Numbered from the stretch's first letter, positions 7,143 to 15,090 are shown. The stretch: DNA of 34,276 nt from Angelakisella sp. (GCA_022794295.1 JAAWEO010000003.1:1-34276), one strand, 5' to 3'. Program-made: numbers and translations. The notes: generated from the letters alone by a model not told the origin.

Positions 7143-8087
7143 TTACCCCTCGTCGGCGGGGCCGTAGCCCCCCAGGCCGAACACCGGGGGCACCGTGTTG
7201 AGGGTCATGGGGGGAAGGGGGCCGTTTTTGGCCTCCCAGGCGGCCAGCTCCTCCGCGGCCTCCCCCTTCAGGAGGGAAAGGTTGGGGAAGGTCTCCGGGA
7301 ACACCGTCTCCTGGGGGGGAGGGAGATCCCGGGGGCAGACGGGGGTGAGCCAGTCCCTTTGGAGCTTCTCCTGCTGCTCCGGGGGAAGGAGGCCGGAATC
7401 CACCAGATTCTGCCCCCACCGGTGGGTGGCCAAAAGGCTATTGTCCCCCCGGAGGAAATACTTGTACCGCACCCTCCCCCGGCGGGAGATGTTGTCCTCC
7501 AGCTGGCTGTCCAGGTGGTACCAGGTCCCGTCGATCTCCACCACAGTCCAGGCATGGTCCACCAGGTTCCCCTCCACTGAGAAGGTGAGGCCGGGGACAT
7601 ACTGGGCCCGGAGACCCATCTCCCGGAGAAGCAGGGTGAGGGCGGCGGCGTAGTCCTCGCAGGTCCCAATCCCGAACCGCAGGGGGCTGAGGGCCCGCTG
7701 CTCCAGGTAGGGGATGGGCTCCTCCCCTCCCCCGTGGATCCGCCAAAGCTCCAGGCCGATGGGCTCCTCGAAGGAGGTGCTCCGGATCATGTAGTCAAAG
7801 GCGGCCTTGGCCCGGTCGTACTGGCTCATGCCCGGGGAAACAAGACCGGCGGCGGTCTCCTCCACCAGCTGGCGGAGATAGGGGTGCAGGGCCTCCTCCC
7901 GGGGCCCTGCCGGCTCCGTTGGCTTCTCCGGTTCCTCCGGTGAGGGCGGCGGGTCCTCCGGAGCCGGGGCCGAAAGCCCTTCCCCCGGGAGCTCCCCCGG
8001 GGCCTGCCCCTCCCCTTCCCCGGCGGCAAGGCCGCAGCCTGCCAGCAGCAATGCCAGCACCAGGGCGGCTGCCTGTTTCTGTTTCAT
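7143..8087 (-). CDS. Transglutaminase-like lipoprotein
   Basis: The 314-residue product has a lipobox signal peptide (LALLLAGC, Cys18), a Gly/Glu/Pro-rich tether to about residue 65, and a transglutaminase-like (papain-fold, PF01841) domain. The catalytic triad is visible as GTCEDYAAA (Cys143), VDHAWTVVEIDG (His178) and WYHLDSQ (Asp193). In bacteria such domains act as peptidases or cross-linking enzymes at the cell surface; the substrate here is unknown. The ATG at 8087 follows GGGAG by 10 bases. A GTG three codons upstream lies on top of the ribosome-binding site and is less likely. The gene ends 61 bp before the serine hydrolase start, so the two may be co-transcribed. Confidence 0.9.
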   Translation of the reverse strand: MKQKQAAALVLALLLAGCGLAAGEGEGQAPGELPGEGLSAPAPEDPPPSPEEPEKPTEPAGPREEALHPYLRQLVEETAAGLVSPGMSQYDRAKAAFDYMIRSTSFEEPIGLELWRIHGGGEEPIPYLEQRALSPLRFGIGTCEDYAAALTLLLREMGLRAQYVPGLTFSVEGNLVDHAWTVVEIDGTWYHLDSQLEDNISRRGRVRYKYFLRGDNSLLATHRWGQNLVDSGLLPPEQQEKLQRDWLTPVCPRDLPPPQETVFPETFPNLSLLKGEAAEELAAWEAKNGPLPPMTLNTVPPVFGLGGYGPADEG

Positions 8088-8190
8088 CTGCTTCACTCTC
8101 CCTTCCCATCCGCTATTTTATATGCTGGAGTGGGCTCCATGGCAAGAAGGAGCCTGTAAAAATTTTGTGAATTTCTTTCACCGGGGACAG

Positions 8191-8222
8191 AAAAGCCCTC
8201 CGGAGGGAACCCCCTTCCGGAG
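8191..8222 (-). terminator. Probable intrinsic terminator after the split-barrel/TerD fusion gene
   Basis: On the minus strand CTCCGGAAGG and the facing CCCTCCGGAG form a stem (8199-8222), followed by GGCTTTTCTG. It lies about 15 bp past the stop at 8237 and would close the ltaE-mnmA-fusion operon. The T-run is short. Confidence 0.6.
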
Positions 8223-8236
8223 AGCAGGATGCAGCA

Positions 8237-9424
8237 TCATTCCAGCCACCGCTCCAGGCCAAAGACGGAGAACAGGGCGGTGGCCTGCCAGGCCTCCCAG
8301 GCCGCGTCACAGGGGGCGGTGAGGCGCCAGCCCCCGCCGGGAAGGCGGCGAAGCCTTGCGGCCAGGGCGCTTCCCTGCCCCTGCCAGGCTCCGGCCAGGG
8401 CGCCCCGGGCCAGGGGGGTCCCGGCTGCGTCCTCCACCGTCAGCTCCACGGCGGCCAGCTGCCCCAGGTGGTGGCCCCGGCTGTCCCCCTCGTACACCGA
8501 AAGGAGAAGGGCCACCTCCCCCCAGGGCTCCCCAAGGGCGGGCAGGTCCACCTGGCAGCGTTCCTCCCCCGGCCTCCCCAAGCGGTCGTCCCCCAGGTGG
8601 GTGACAGCGCCGCTCCGGTCGGTCTTCTGGTTGTAAAAGGCCAGGTCATACCGGCGCCGCAGCCTGCCCTCCCCGTCCAGGACCAGGGCAAGGACATCGC
8701 AGTCCAGCTCCGGCGGTCCCTGCCAGCGGAAGGTGAGGGTGAGCGGGGCATCGGGCAGAAGGACCTCCCCCAGGGGCTCCAACGGAGCCAGGGGGACGGG
8801 GGGCTCCCGGTTTCCCGGCCCTTCCCCGACCTTCCGGTTAAAAAACCAGCTGTAATCAAAGGGCCCCTGGGGGCCGGTCCTGATCTGCTCCGGGGTGGGA
8901 AAGGGGACCTGGGCGGCGTCTGTAAAGGGGATCTCCGCCTTGGCGGTGACCCGGTCCCAGGGGCACTCCACCAGGTACAGGTCCAGAAAGGCGTAGTGGG
9001 GGACGCTGAACTGGGTGGGCCTTCTGCCGTTGTGCCGCAGAATGGCCTGGATCCCCCTGCCGTGGCAGCTGTCCCGCCCCTGGCGGGAGACCCGGCGGAT
9101 GATGCCGTTTGCCATAACAGAGCGGTAGTCGTGGATCTCCCCCAGATAGGGGTCGTTGGGGCGGTTCTGGAAGGCGCTGAAGGTGAGGGACACCCAGGGC
9201 TCCCCCTGCCAGAGCTCCGCCTTGCGGCCCTCCCGGGCGCAGTGGAGAAAGACCCGGAGAGCGTCCTCTGTCACCTCGTAGCCATAGGAGAGGGGGACCA
9301 CATAGGGACACTCCCCGTCGTTGCAGCCCACGTGGACAATGGGGATCATATCCAGCATGGCGGCGATCAGGGCCCTGTCGTGGATCTGGTGCTCGAACTT
9401 GCGCATAGGGATGCTGCCGATCAT
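8237..9424 (-). CDS. Flavin split-barrel (NimA/PNPOx-like) domain fused to a TerD domain
   Basis: The 395-residue product joins two domains. Residues 1-165 resemble the pyridoxamine-phosphate-oxidase-like/NimA flavin-binding family: MRKFEHQIHDRALIAAMLD, then YVVPLSYGYE (41-50), FLHCAREGRK (59-68) and YRSVMANGIIRRV (100-112), where FMN would be held. Residues about 225-395 match TerD, the Ca2+-binding tellurite/stress protein: LDCDVLALVLDGEGRL, FYNQKTDRSGAVTHLGDD (263-280), QVDLPAL, LLLSVYEG and GGGWRL. The acidic residues of the Ca2+ site are mostly kept. A Pro-rich linker joins the halves. The start ATG overlaps the mnmA stop as ATGA, with GAGGAGG 7 bases upstream, so translation is coupled to mnmA. 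Reductase or sensor roles are conceivable; no function is proven. Confidence 0.88.
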   Translation of the reverse strand: MIGSIPMRKFEHQIHDRALIAAMLDMIPIVHVGCNDGECPYVVPLSYGYEVTEDALRVFLHCAREGRKAELWQGEPWVSLTFSAFQNRPNDPYLGEIHDYRSVMANGIIRRVSRQGRDSCHGRGIQAILRHNGRRPTQFSVPHYAFLDLYLVECPWDRVTAKAEIPFTDAAQVPFPTPEQIRTGPQGPFDYSWFFNRKVGEGPGNREPPVPLAPLEPLGEVLLPDAPLTLTFRWQGPPELDCDVLALVLDGEGRLRRRYDLAFYNQKTDRSGAVTHLGDDRLGRPGEERCQVDLPALGEPWGEVALLLSVYEGDSRGHHLGQLAAVELTVEDAAGTPLARGALAGAWQGQGSALAARLRRLPGGGWRLTAPCDAAWEAWQATALFSVFGLERWLE

Positions 9425-10512
9425 TCCGCTTCCTCCTCTGTTCCGGTGATGACGCCGCCGCAGGCCACCAGATCCCCAATGTACAGGACCAGGGTCTGGC
9501 CGGGGGTGACTGCCCGCTGGGGCTCCCGGAACCACAGGCGGAGCTTCCCGTCGGAGGTGAAAAGGGCCTCCCCGGGGGCCATGGCCTGGGAGTGGCGGAT
9601 CCGGGCCATGACCGGGGTGAGCTTCTCAAATTCCTCCTGGGGGAAGGAGACGAAGTTCACCGCCTCTGCAATGACCTTGCGGCTGTAAAGGCGGGATTCC
9701 CCGGCGGACAGGGTGACGGTGTTTTCCTTTGGGTCGATAGCCAGGACGAACATGGGCCGGCCCAGGGCGATGCCCAGGCCCTTCCGCTGGCCGATGGTGT
9801 AGCAACCGATGCCCCGGTGCTCCCCCAGGGGGTTCCCCGCCTCGTCCACAAACTGCCCCCGGGGCTGGGGGCAGCCGGTATGGCGCTCCAGAAAGGCGGT
9901 GTAGTCCCCGTCGGGGATAAAGCAGACATCCTGACTGTCCTTCTTTTTCGCCACCGGCAGGCCGCTTTGGGCGGCGAAGGCCCGGATCTCCTCCTTGGTG
10001 TAGTCCCCGCAGGGGAGAAGCAGGCGGGAGAGCTGGTCCCGGGTCACCGAGCTGAGAAAATAGCTCTGGTCCTTTTTGGGGTCCTTCCCCTGGGCCAGGA
10101 GGTGCCGCCCTGTTTTCAGCTCCCGGAGGGCCCGGGCGTAGTGGCCGGTGGCGATGTACTCCGCCCCCAGCTCCTCCGCGGCCCGGCAGAGGGCGGCGAA
10201 CTTCATCCGGCGGTTGCAGAGGATGCAGGGGTTTGGGGTGCGCCCCCGGAGGTATTCCGCCGCAAAGGGCTCCACTACCTCCCGGGCAAACCTCTCCCGG
10301 CAGTCGAGCACGTAGTGGGGGATGCCCAGAACACGGCAGACCTCCCGGGCGTCTTGGATGCCATCGGGGCCGCAGGACCGGGGGACGCTTTCTGCTTCCT
10401 CCCACAGCCGCAGGGTGACACCCACTGCCTCGTACCCCTCCCGCTGGAGGAGCCAGGCGGCAGCGGAGCTGTCCACCCCGCCGCTCATTCCTACCAGGAC
10501 CTTTTTCTTCAT
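9421..10512 (-). CDS. mnmA: tRNA 2-thiouridylase MnmA
   Basis: MnmA adenylates and thiolates U34 of the tRNAs for Lys, Glu and Gln, taking sulfur from a persulfide relay. The 363-residue product has the PP-loop ATP site SGGVDSS (residues 10-16), the first catalytic cysteine in NPCILCNRRMKF (Cys99) and the persulfide cysteine in SQDVCFIP (Cys197), close to Cys102 and Cys199 of E. coli MnmA. The C-terminal beta-barrel is complete. The ATG at 10512 follows GAAGGA by 9 bases; a start 6 codons further upstream would overlap the small membrane-protein gene. It lies 5 bp after that gene and overlaps the following fusion gene by 4 bp, placing it mid-operon. Confidence 0.96.
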   Translation of the reverse strand: MKKKVLVGMSGGVDSSAAAWLLQREGYEAVGVTLRLWEEAESVPRSCGPDGIQDAREVCRVLGIPHYVLDCRERFAREVVEPFAAEYLRGRTPNPCILCNRRMKFAALCRAAEELGAEYIATGHYARALRELKTGRHLLAQGKDPKKDQSYFLSSVTRDQLSRLLLPCGDYTKEEIRAFAAQSGLPVAKKKDSQDVCFIPDGDYTAFLERHTGCPQPRGQFVDEAGNPLGEHRGIGCYTIGQRKGLGIALGRPMFVLAIDPKENTVTLSAGESRLYSRKVIAEAVNFVSFPQEEFEKLTPVMARIRHSQAMAPGEALFTSDGKLRLWFREPQRAVTPGQTLVLYIGDLVACGGVITGTEEEAE

Positions 10513-10517
10513 GACTT

Positions 10518-10658
10518 TTATTCCTTCCATAGAAGGCCGGCGGCGGCAAGGCAGAGCCCTGCCCCGCCGCCGATCCAGCCAAAAAAGCTGCTGCTGCCGG
10601 CGGCGATCCCTGCCAGGATCACCGCCATGCCAAAGAGCTCCAGACGGATCCCCTTCAC
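10518..10658 (-). CDS. 46-residue membrane peptide between ltaE and mnmA
   Basis: A GTG start at 10656-10658 overlaps the ltaE stop (GTGA) and has GGAGG 10 bases upstream inside ltaE. The product begins (M)[20 protein letters not shown] and continues [20 protein letters not shown] before ending LLWKE. It is one long or two short hydrophobic helices with glycine-rich turns, a plausible inner-membrane hairpin. It fills the gap to mnmA almost exactly (5 bp left), and both junctions look translationally coupled, which supports a real gene. The family is not recognised and the function unknown. Confidence 0.7.
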   Translation of the reverse strand: MKGIRLELFGMAVILAGIAAGSSSFFGWIGGGAGLCLAAAGLLWKE

Positions 10659-11683
10659 TTCAGGAGCTCCTCCAGGCAGTCCGCCACATAGGCCAGGTCC
10701 TCCCGGGTGACGTCATGGTTGGTGACAAAGCGCAGCTCCCCGGCGGAGATGCCGTTGATCTTAATGCCCTTTTCCAGCAGCTTGGCGGGAAGGGCCTCGA
10801 TGACCTCCATGGGGTGGTCCAGGGTGAAGAACACCATGTTGATCTGGATGCCATCCTCCTTGACATGGAGGCCGGGGATCTTAGCCAGGCGCTGGCGGAG
10901 CCAGGCGGCATTCTCGTGGTCGGCCACCAGCTGGGCGGGCATCTCGGTAAGGGCCAGGATACCGGCGGCGGCCAGGATGCCGCACTGGCGCATCCCGCCC
11001 CCCAGGATCTTCCGGTTCTTCCGGGCCCGGGCGATGAACTCCCTGCTGCCTGCCAGAATGGAGCCCACCGGGGCGCAGAGGCCCTTGGAGAGGCAGAACA
11101 TCACCGAATCGGTGTACCTTGTGACCTGGGCGGCGGGGACCCCCAGGGCGGCGGCGGCGTTAAAGAGCCGGGCGCCATCCATATGGACGTTCAGGCCGCG
11201 GGCCTTGGCGGTGCTGTAGACCTTTTCCATCACGTCCAGGGGGACCACCTTGCCGGTAGCCAGGGCGTTTTCGATGCAAAGGAGGGTGGTGGGAGGACAG
11301 TGGATATCCTCCTCCCGGATGGCCTTTTCCAGCAGGCCGGGATAGATGACGTCGTCCTGGCTGTCCACCACGTTGAGAATGACCCCGGAGAGGACCGCGG
11401 CGGCCCCCACCTCGTGGACAAAGATATGGGAGTTGCGTCCGCAGATGACATCGTCCCCCCGCTTTGTGTGGGTCATAATAGCCAGCTGGTTGCCCATGGT
11501 GCCGGAGGGCACAAAGAGGGCGGCCTCCTTGCCGGCCATTTCCGCCGCCAGGGCCTCCAGGCGGTTGACAGTGGGGTCGTCGCCGTAAACATCATCCCCC
11601 ACGGGGGCCTCGGCCATAGCCCGGCGCATTTCAGGGGTGGGCTGGGTGACGGTGTCGCTGCGAATGTCGATGATCTTGTTCAT
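10655..11683 (-). CDS. ltaE: Low-specificity L-threonine aldolase (PLP enzyme)
   Basis: The enzyme cleaves L-threonine or L-allo-threonine to glycine and acetaldehyde with pyridoxal phosphate. The 342-residue product matches the family in length and has [16 protein letters not shown] at the start, the glycine-rich [12 protein letters not shown] (57-68), the PLP-stacking HEVGAAAVL (90-98), the cofactor-binding aspartate in [11 protein letters not shown] (167-177), and the Schiff-base lysine in [13 protein letters not shown] (Lys200). The ATG at 11683 is preceded by AGGAGG with 10 bases between. It is the first gene of the unit ltaE, small membrane peptide, mnmA, fusion gene. Beta-hydroxy amino acids other than threonine may also be substrates. 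Confidence 0.95.
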   Translation of the reverse strand: MNKIIDIRSDTVTQPTPEMRRAMAEAPVGDDVYGDDPTVNRLEALAAEMAGKEAALFVPSGTMGNQLAIMTHTKRGDDVICGRNSHIFVHEVGAAAVLSGVILNVVDSQDDVIYPGLLEKAIREEDIHCPPTTLLCIENALATGKVVPLDVMEKVYSTAKARGLNVHMDGARLFNAAAALGVPAAQVTRYTDSVMFCLSKGLCAPVGSILAGSREFIARARKNRKILGGGMRQCGILAAAGILALTEMPAQLVADHENAAWLRQRLAKIPGLHVKEDGIQINMVFFTLDHPMEVIEALPAKLLEKGIKINGISAGELRFVTNHDVTREDLAYVADCLEELLK

Positions 11684-11743
11684 AGTAGGGATACCTCCTG
11701 TTTTTTATGGGCAGCTGCCGGTATTGGCAGCTGTTTGGCATGT

Positions 11744-12370
11744 TCATCGGGACCTGCTGTCCCATTGCCGCTGCATCCTGGAAAGCAGCTTCACTATCCC
11801 GGCCCGGTTTTTTGCTGACTTCATATAGGCCGGGAGCCGGTCGGACTGGGTGCGCATCCCGCTCCCCTCCAGGTGTCCGGCAGGGGCGGCGCGAAGGTCC
11901 GCCGACAGGTAATCGATAAGGTATTGCAGGTGCTCCCGGTTAAGGGCCCACACCAGCTTCCCCCGGAATTCCCCCCGGAAGTAGAGGGGATAGCCGAAAT
12001 ACGGGTCCCTCCCCTGGCGGACCTCCCCCAGGACCAGGGGCGGGGGCTCCTTGGGGGCGGAGACCTCCCCCAGGACGAAGCCGCCGCACCAGGGGCATTT
12101 CACCCGCACCCTTGGGCCGCGGACCTTCTTTGCCGGCACATAGACCCGGAAGTACCTGCCGCTGGCGGCACACTGCCCGGTCACCGCCAGGGTGTGGTCT
12201 CCATCCGCCGGGGCCTGGCTCTTAAAATGGCAGGAGCCGCAGCAGAACACCGCCCGGTGCTGCTCCCTTTCCAGGCAGACGGTGCCTGCTCCGCCGCACC
12301 GGGGGCAGACCACGGTGACCCCGGTAAAGGGCGGAAAGGCATGGTAGGGCAGGTCACAGTATCGCTTCAT
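11744..12370 (-). CDS. Zinc-ribbon protein, function unknown
   Basis: The 208-residue product has two or three zinc-ribbon modules: VCPRCGGAGTVC near residues 21-32, FCCGSCHF near 42-49, and KCPWCGGFVLGEV near 91-103. The C-terminal half has FGYPLYFRGEFRGKLVWALN, with alternating aromatic and charged residues, and ends in a basic stretch. There is no signal peptide or membrane segment. The ATG at 12370 has a GGGGTGG element just upstream; a GTG three codons earlier overlaps that element. Proteins of this shape are often annotated 'TFIIB-type zinc ribbon-containing'; that names the fold only. It sits between ltaE and the cat-like gene, all on the minus strand, with spacers of 60 and 33 bp. Confidence 0.82.
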   Translation of the reverse strand: MKRYCDLPYHAFPPFTGVTVVCPRCGGAGTVCLEREQHRAVFCCGSCHFKSQAPADGDHTLAVTGQCAASGRYFRVYVPAKKVRGPRVRVKCPWCGGFVLGEVSAPKEPPPLVLGEVRQGRDPYFGYPLYFRGEFRGKLVWALNREHLQYLIDYLSADLRAAPAGHLEGSGMRTQSDRLPAYMKSAKNRAGIVKLLSRMQRQWDSRSR

Positions 12371-12403
12371 ATCCGCCACCCCGTTTTTTCAGATTTGCCG
12401 TGT

Positions 12404-13039
12404 TCATCCGGCGCCAGCTTCATTAAAGGATGATATTTTTTCTTGCAGCAGCTCCGCAAACCTTCCCACATGGTACCCATCGCAAACCGCGTGGTGCACC
12501 TGGATCGCAAGGGGCAGCGTCCTTACGCCGCCGGTATCGGAGAACCTTCCCATGGTAAATATGGGGAGAAGATAGTTCCCCTGGCTGGCGATATTGATAT
12601 CAAAGGCGGTGAAAGAGAGCCATGGCACCATTGAAACATCGAAGCTATTGGGGGGCCTATTGGGCTTCGGCGCGAATTTCAGGGAGGAAGAATATTCCGC
12701 GGCATCCGCTTCGTAGGCCCTCCGGAATTCACCGTAATCGGAACCGGCCTCTGTCCATATCCCGGAAAAGGTCTTGCTCTCCCGGTTGAAAACGGTGTAG
12801 GCCGGGTGCATCCGGTCATAAATGCCAAGGCCCTCCGCCGTGAGAGCGGTGCGGAACTCCGGCATCTGATTGACGGTCCGGGTCAGCAGCCAAAGCATTG
12901 CGGGATAGAGCCGCTCCCCCTTCAGCCTTGTGATATCCAGGGAAACGGTGGCCGAGTAGGTGCACCGGACCTCGTTGATAAAGTGCAGGTAAAGCTCCTT
13001 GCGTTCCCAGGTCTCCAGATCGATCCGGGTAAATGTCAT
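12404..13039 (-). CDS. cat: Type A chloramphenicol O-acetyltransferase-like protein
   Basis: Enzymes of this family move acetyl from acetyl-CoA to the 3-hydroxyl of chloramphenicol. The 211-residue product matches CAT throughout: CTYSATVSLDIT (26-37), LYPAMLW, PEFRTALTAEGLGIYD (60-75), the serine region FDVSMVPWLSFTAFDIN (133-149), YLLPIFTMGRF, and the catalytic block QVHHAVCDGYHVGRF (180-194) with His183 and Asp187. From memory it looks closest to the CatP/CatQ group of clostridia. All active-site residues appear intact, so activity is plausible, but resistance is not shown. The ATG overlaps the stop of a 10-codon leader ORF, and AAAGGAG lies 10 bases upstream. No transposon genes flank it, though part of a MITE-like repeat lies about 70 bp upstream. 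Confidence 0.92.
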   Translation of the reverse strand: MTFTRIDLETWERKELYLHFINEVRCTYSATVSLDITRLKGERLYPAMLWLLTRTVNQMPEFRTALTAEGLGIYDRMHPAYTVFNRESKTFSGIWTEAGSDYGEFRRAYEADAAEYSSSLKFAPKPNRPPNSFDVSMVPWLSFTAFDINIASQGNYLLPIFTMGRFSDTGGVRTLPLAIQVHHAVCDGYHVGRFAELLQEKISSFNEAGAG

Positions 13040-13068
13040 AGCTTCTCCGCTCCTTTTGCAGTCTCCAT
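13036..13068 (-). CDS. Possible leader peptide (10 residues) upstream of the cat gene
   Basis: On the minus strand AGGAGG (13073-13078) stands 4 bases before an ATG at 13068 that opens METAKGAEKL. Its TGA stop overlaps the cat ATG as ATGA. The cat ribosome-binding site lies inside the leader ORF. Short leader ORFs control several Gram-positive cat genes by translational attenuation, but no strong hairpin hiding the cat site is evident here, so simple coupling is equally likely. Confidence 0.45.
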   Translation of the reverse strand: METAKGAEKL

Positions 13069-13111
13069 ATGACCTCCTGTTTTCATCATCTTAATCTCTG
13101 CCGGTAAAGTC

Positions 13112-13137
13112 CTTGGGCGTGTCCCAAAAGTCTTGGC
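13112..13137 (+). repeat. Solo end of the MITE-like element
   Basis: The sequence GGGCGTGTCCCAAAAGTC plus TTGGC matches, with two or three differences, the minus-strand right end of the element at 1006-1101. No matching inverted partner is visible nearby, so this is a single end or a decayed copy. It lies between the divergent cat-like and LUD-domain genes. Confidence 0.55.
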
Positions 13138-13152
13138 CCCGCCTGGTCCGAT

Positions 13153-13181
13153 TTGAAAACCCCTTCCGTTTGTGATATACT
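13153..13181 (+). promoter_or_regulatory. Sigma-A promoter for the LUD-domain gene
   Basis: TTGAAA (13153-13158), a 17-base spacer and TATACT (13176-13181) lie 30 bp before the start codon at 13212. The match is 5/6 at each box. Confidence 0.75.
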
Positions 13182-13211
13182 GGAGCAAAACACCGAAGGG
13201 AGCGTTGTGAC

Positions 13212-13850
13212 ATGGATAAAAATGTAAGAACCGCCCGGATGGCCACATTGGAGCGGGTGGCAAAGGCCCTGGGGGAAAACCGCATGGAGGCCCGGGTGGT
13301 GGAAAGCCGGGAGGAGCTCCTGGAGATCCTCCGGGGGATGCTGGGCAAGGGGGATTCCATTGCCAGCGGAGGCTCGGTGACCCTGGAGGAAACCGGGGTC
13401 AAGGACCTTCTCTCCTGCGGGGACTACGACTTCTACGCCCGGGGACGGGTGGATGAAGCGGGGGAGCCGGTGGACGTTTTCCGGGCCGCCTTCTCCTGTG
13501 ACTGGTACTTCTCCAGCTCCAACGCCATCACCGAGGACGGGCAGCTGTACAACGTGGACGGCAACGCCAACCGGGTGGCGGCCCTTTGCTTTGGGCCGAG
13601 GAAGGTCATTATCATCGCCGGGTACAACAAGGTGGTCAGAAACCTCCACGCCGCGGCAGAGCGGGTGAAGGCCATCGCCGCCCCCATTAACTGCATCCGC
13701 CTGGAGCGGAAAACCCCCTGCGCCATCACCGGCCGCTGCGGGGACTGCAAGAGCCCCGACCACATCTGCTGCGACCGGGTGATCCACGGCTACCAGCGGG
13801 ACCCGGAGCGGATCAAGGTGTTCCTGCTGCCGGAGGACCTGGGCTACTGA
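13212..13850 (+). CDS. LUD-domain (LutC/YkgG-type) protein
   Basis: The 212-residue product fits the LUD family (PF02589): GDSIASGGSVTLEETGVKDL (about 47-66), FRAAFSCDWYFSSSNAITED (91-110), NVDGNANRVAALCFGPRKVI and IAGYNKVVRNLHAAAERV (136-153). The family includes LutC, part of an L-lactate oxidation complex, but single LUD genes also occur alone. No lutA or lutB is present in this window, so a lactate role is not supported by context. The C-terminus has a cysteine set, CAITGRCGDCKSPDHICC (170-187), that could hold a metal centre and is common in the clostridial stand-alone form. It has its own promoter and an intrinsic terminator, so it is a single-gene unit divergent from the cat-like gene. 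Confidence 0.9.
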   Translation: MDKNVRTARMATLERVAKALGENRMEARVVESREELLEILRGMLGKGDSIASGGSVTLEETGVKDLLSCGDYDFYARGRVDEAGEPVDVFRAAFSCDWYFSSSNAITEDGQLYNVDGNANRVAALCFGPRKVIIIAGYNKVVRNLHAAAERVKAIAAPINCIRLERKTPCAITGRCGDCKSPDHICCDRVIHGYQRDPERIKVFLLPEDLGY

Positions 13851-13871
13851 TCAAGGCCGGAAAACCCGCTG

Positions 13872-13902
13872 TCCCCCTCCCCTTGGGGAGGGGGATTTTT
13901 TT
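13872..13902 (+). terminator. Intrinsic terminator after the LUD-domain gene
   Basis: TCCCCCTCCCC and GGGGAGGGGGA form an 11-bp stem with a two-base TT loop (13872-13895), followed by seven T. It lies 22 bp after the stop codon. Confidence 0.9.
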
Positions 13903-13991
13903 GCGGGTATGGGGATGGCGGGGGGCGGACCCGCATCCGACCGGGAGGTCTCTCCCGGCCGCGCTGCCATTTCGCCGCATCCCCGCGAGCT

Positions 13992-15065
13992 TTATGTTAC
14001 AGGGAACGGTCCCGCTGCCGCCTCCAGGAGGGGGCTGGACCAATCGGTCTCATAGTCCCCCCGGCACTGTTCCGAGCAGAGAAAAAGGCGGTCTCCCCTT
14101 TTGCAGGTCAGGGGGGCCAGGTCAAGGACCGCCTCCCCGTCCGGACATTCCGGCGCGGCCAGGGTCCGGCAGTGGCGCACGGTCCCCTTTTCACTGGCGA
14201 TAATGGCGGTAATCCTCTCCCCCGGGCCGGTCCGGGCGTTCCGGTAGGGGATGGTGAGAAGGCTGCCGGTTTGGGTCACCGGACCCACGGCAAAGTCCTT
14301 CCGGCTGTGGTCCAGGAGGGTCAGCTTCCAGCCGCCGGTGACCGGAGTGGTAAAGAGCACCCGGCCGGGGTCCAGGTTCACCGCCGGGCGGGCATACTGG
14401 CGGCTGTCGCTGGCGGCCAGCTGAAGCCCGCCCCCCATGGTGATGCCCGCGGCGATCTCCGCCTGGCCCCTGTAGTTCCGGGTCCCGCGATAGGAGCGGG
14501 TCCACCAATGCTTTTCCACATACTTCTGCTTGTTCTTGAAGCCGTAGCCCTCGTTTTCCGCCTCCTGGGCGGAAAGGAAAAACACCCGGTCCCCCTCCAG
14601 GATGCCGGGGGCGGCCGGGATGGGGCAGGAGGACCAGCCCACCGGGGGATATTCCCTGTCGCTTTTGCTGGTGTAAAGGAGAGCGTCCCGCTCCGGGGGG
14701 GAAAGGCAGTCCTCCAGAAAGCGGCCGCACCACCGGCGGGCGGCGCTCTGCCGCCAAAGGGCGGCGGGGTCCTCGGTTTCCGGCTCGGTGTCCTCCTCGT
14801 AGAAGCGAAGGTCAAAGTTCTTTTCGATGCCCCCCTGGAAACGGGTCCCCAAAAGGACCTGGGTCACAAGGAGCAGGGCGGAGCCGGTGTGAGGCTCCCC
14901 GGCGGCGGTTTGGTATTCCCCGCCGTTTCCCTCCCGGGAGAGGACCCGCCAGGGGATGGGGTCTCCGTTGGCGGTGCCCATCCACAGGTCATCCCGGGGG
15001 CGTTTTCCCGGGACGGCAAGGGCGGCGGCGCCCAGGGTCATGGCAGGCGGTCTTTGAAACAGCAT
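13992..15065 (-). CDS. DUF6273-like domain protein, function unknown
   Basis: The 357-residue product has no signal peptide or membrane segment. Its layout recalls the DUF6273 domain of Firmicutes surface and repeat proteins: IPWRVLSREGN (36-46), ALLLVTQVLLG, an 'S..R.W...FLEDCLSPPERDALL' stretch, VFFLSAQEAENEGYGF, and HWWTRSYRGTRNYRGQ. The 'WRVL ... FLLS..EA ... WWLRS' order is the family signature; the domain name is my recollection and should be checked. The C-terminal third (GGWKLTLLDHSRKDFAVG onward, then CKRGDRLFLCSEQC) looks beta-rich and may be a second domain. ATG at 15065 follows AAGGAG by 6-7 bases. It lies 25 bp after the unknown gene that follows murJ and is probably the last gene of that unit. 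Confidence 0.78.
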   Translation of the reverse strand: MLFQRPPAMTLGAAALAVPGKRPRDDLWMGTANGDPIPWRVLSREGNGGEYQTAAGEPHTGSALLLVTQVLLGTRFQGGIEKNFDLRFYEEDTEPETEDPAALWRQSAARRWCGRFLEDCLSPPERDALLYTSKSDREYPPVGWSSCPIPAAPGILEGDRVFFLSAQEAENEGYGFKNKQKYVEKHWWTRSYRGTRNYRGQAEIAAGITMGGGLQLAASDSRQYARPAVNLDPGRVLFTTPVTGGWKLTLLDHSRKDFAVGPVTQTGSLLTIPYRNARTGPGERITAIIASEKGTVRHCRTLAAPECPDGEAVLDLAPLTCKRGDRLFLCSEQCRGDYETDWSSPLLEAAAGPFPVT

Positions 15066-15090
15066 GGCGTTCTCCTTCCTTGATAGATCG

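Noticed and set aside
8237-9424. Part of a tellurite-resistance (ter) operon
   Set aside because: Only one TerD domain is present, fused to another protein; no terB, terC or other ter genes lie nearby.
13212-13850. Lactate-utilisation (lutABC) operon
   Set aside because: Only one LUD-domain gene is present, with its own promoter and terminator and no lutA or lutB.
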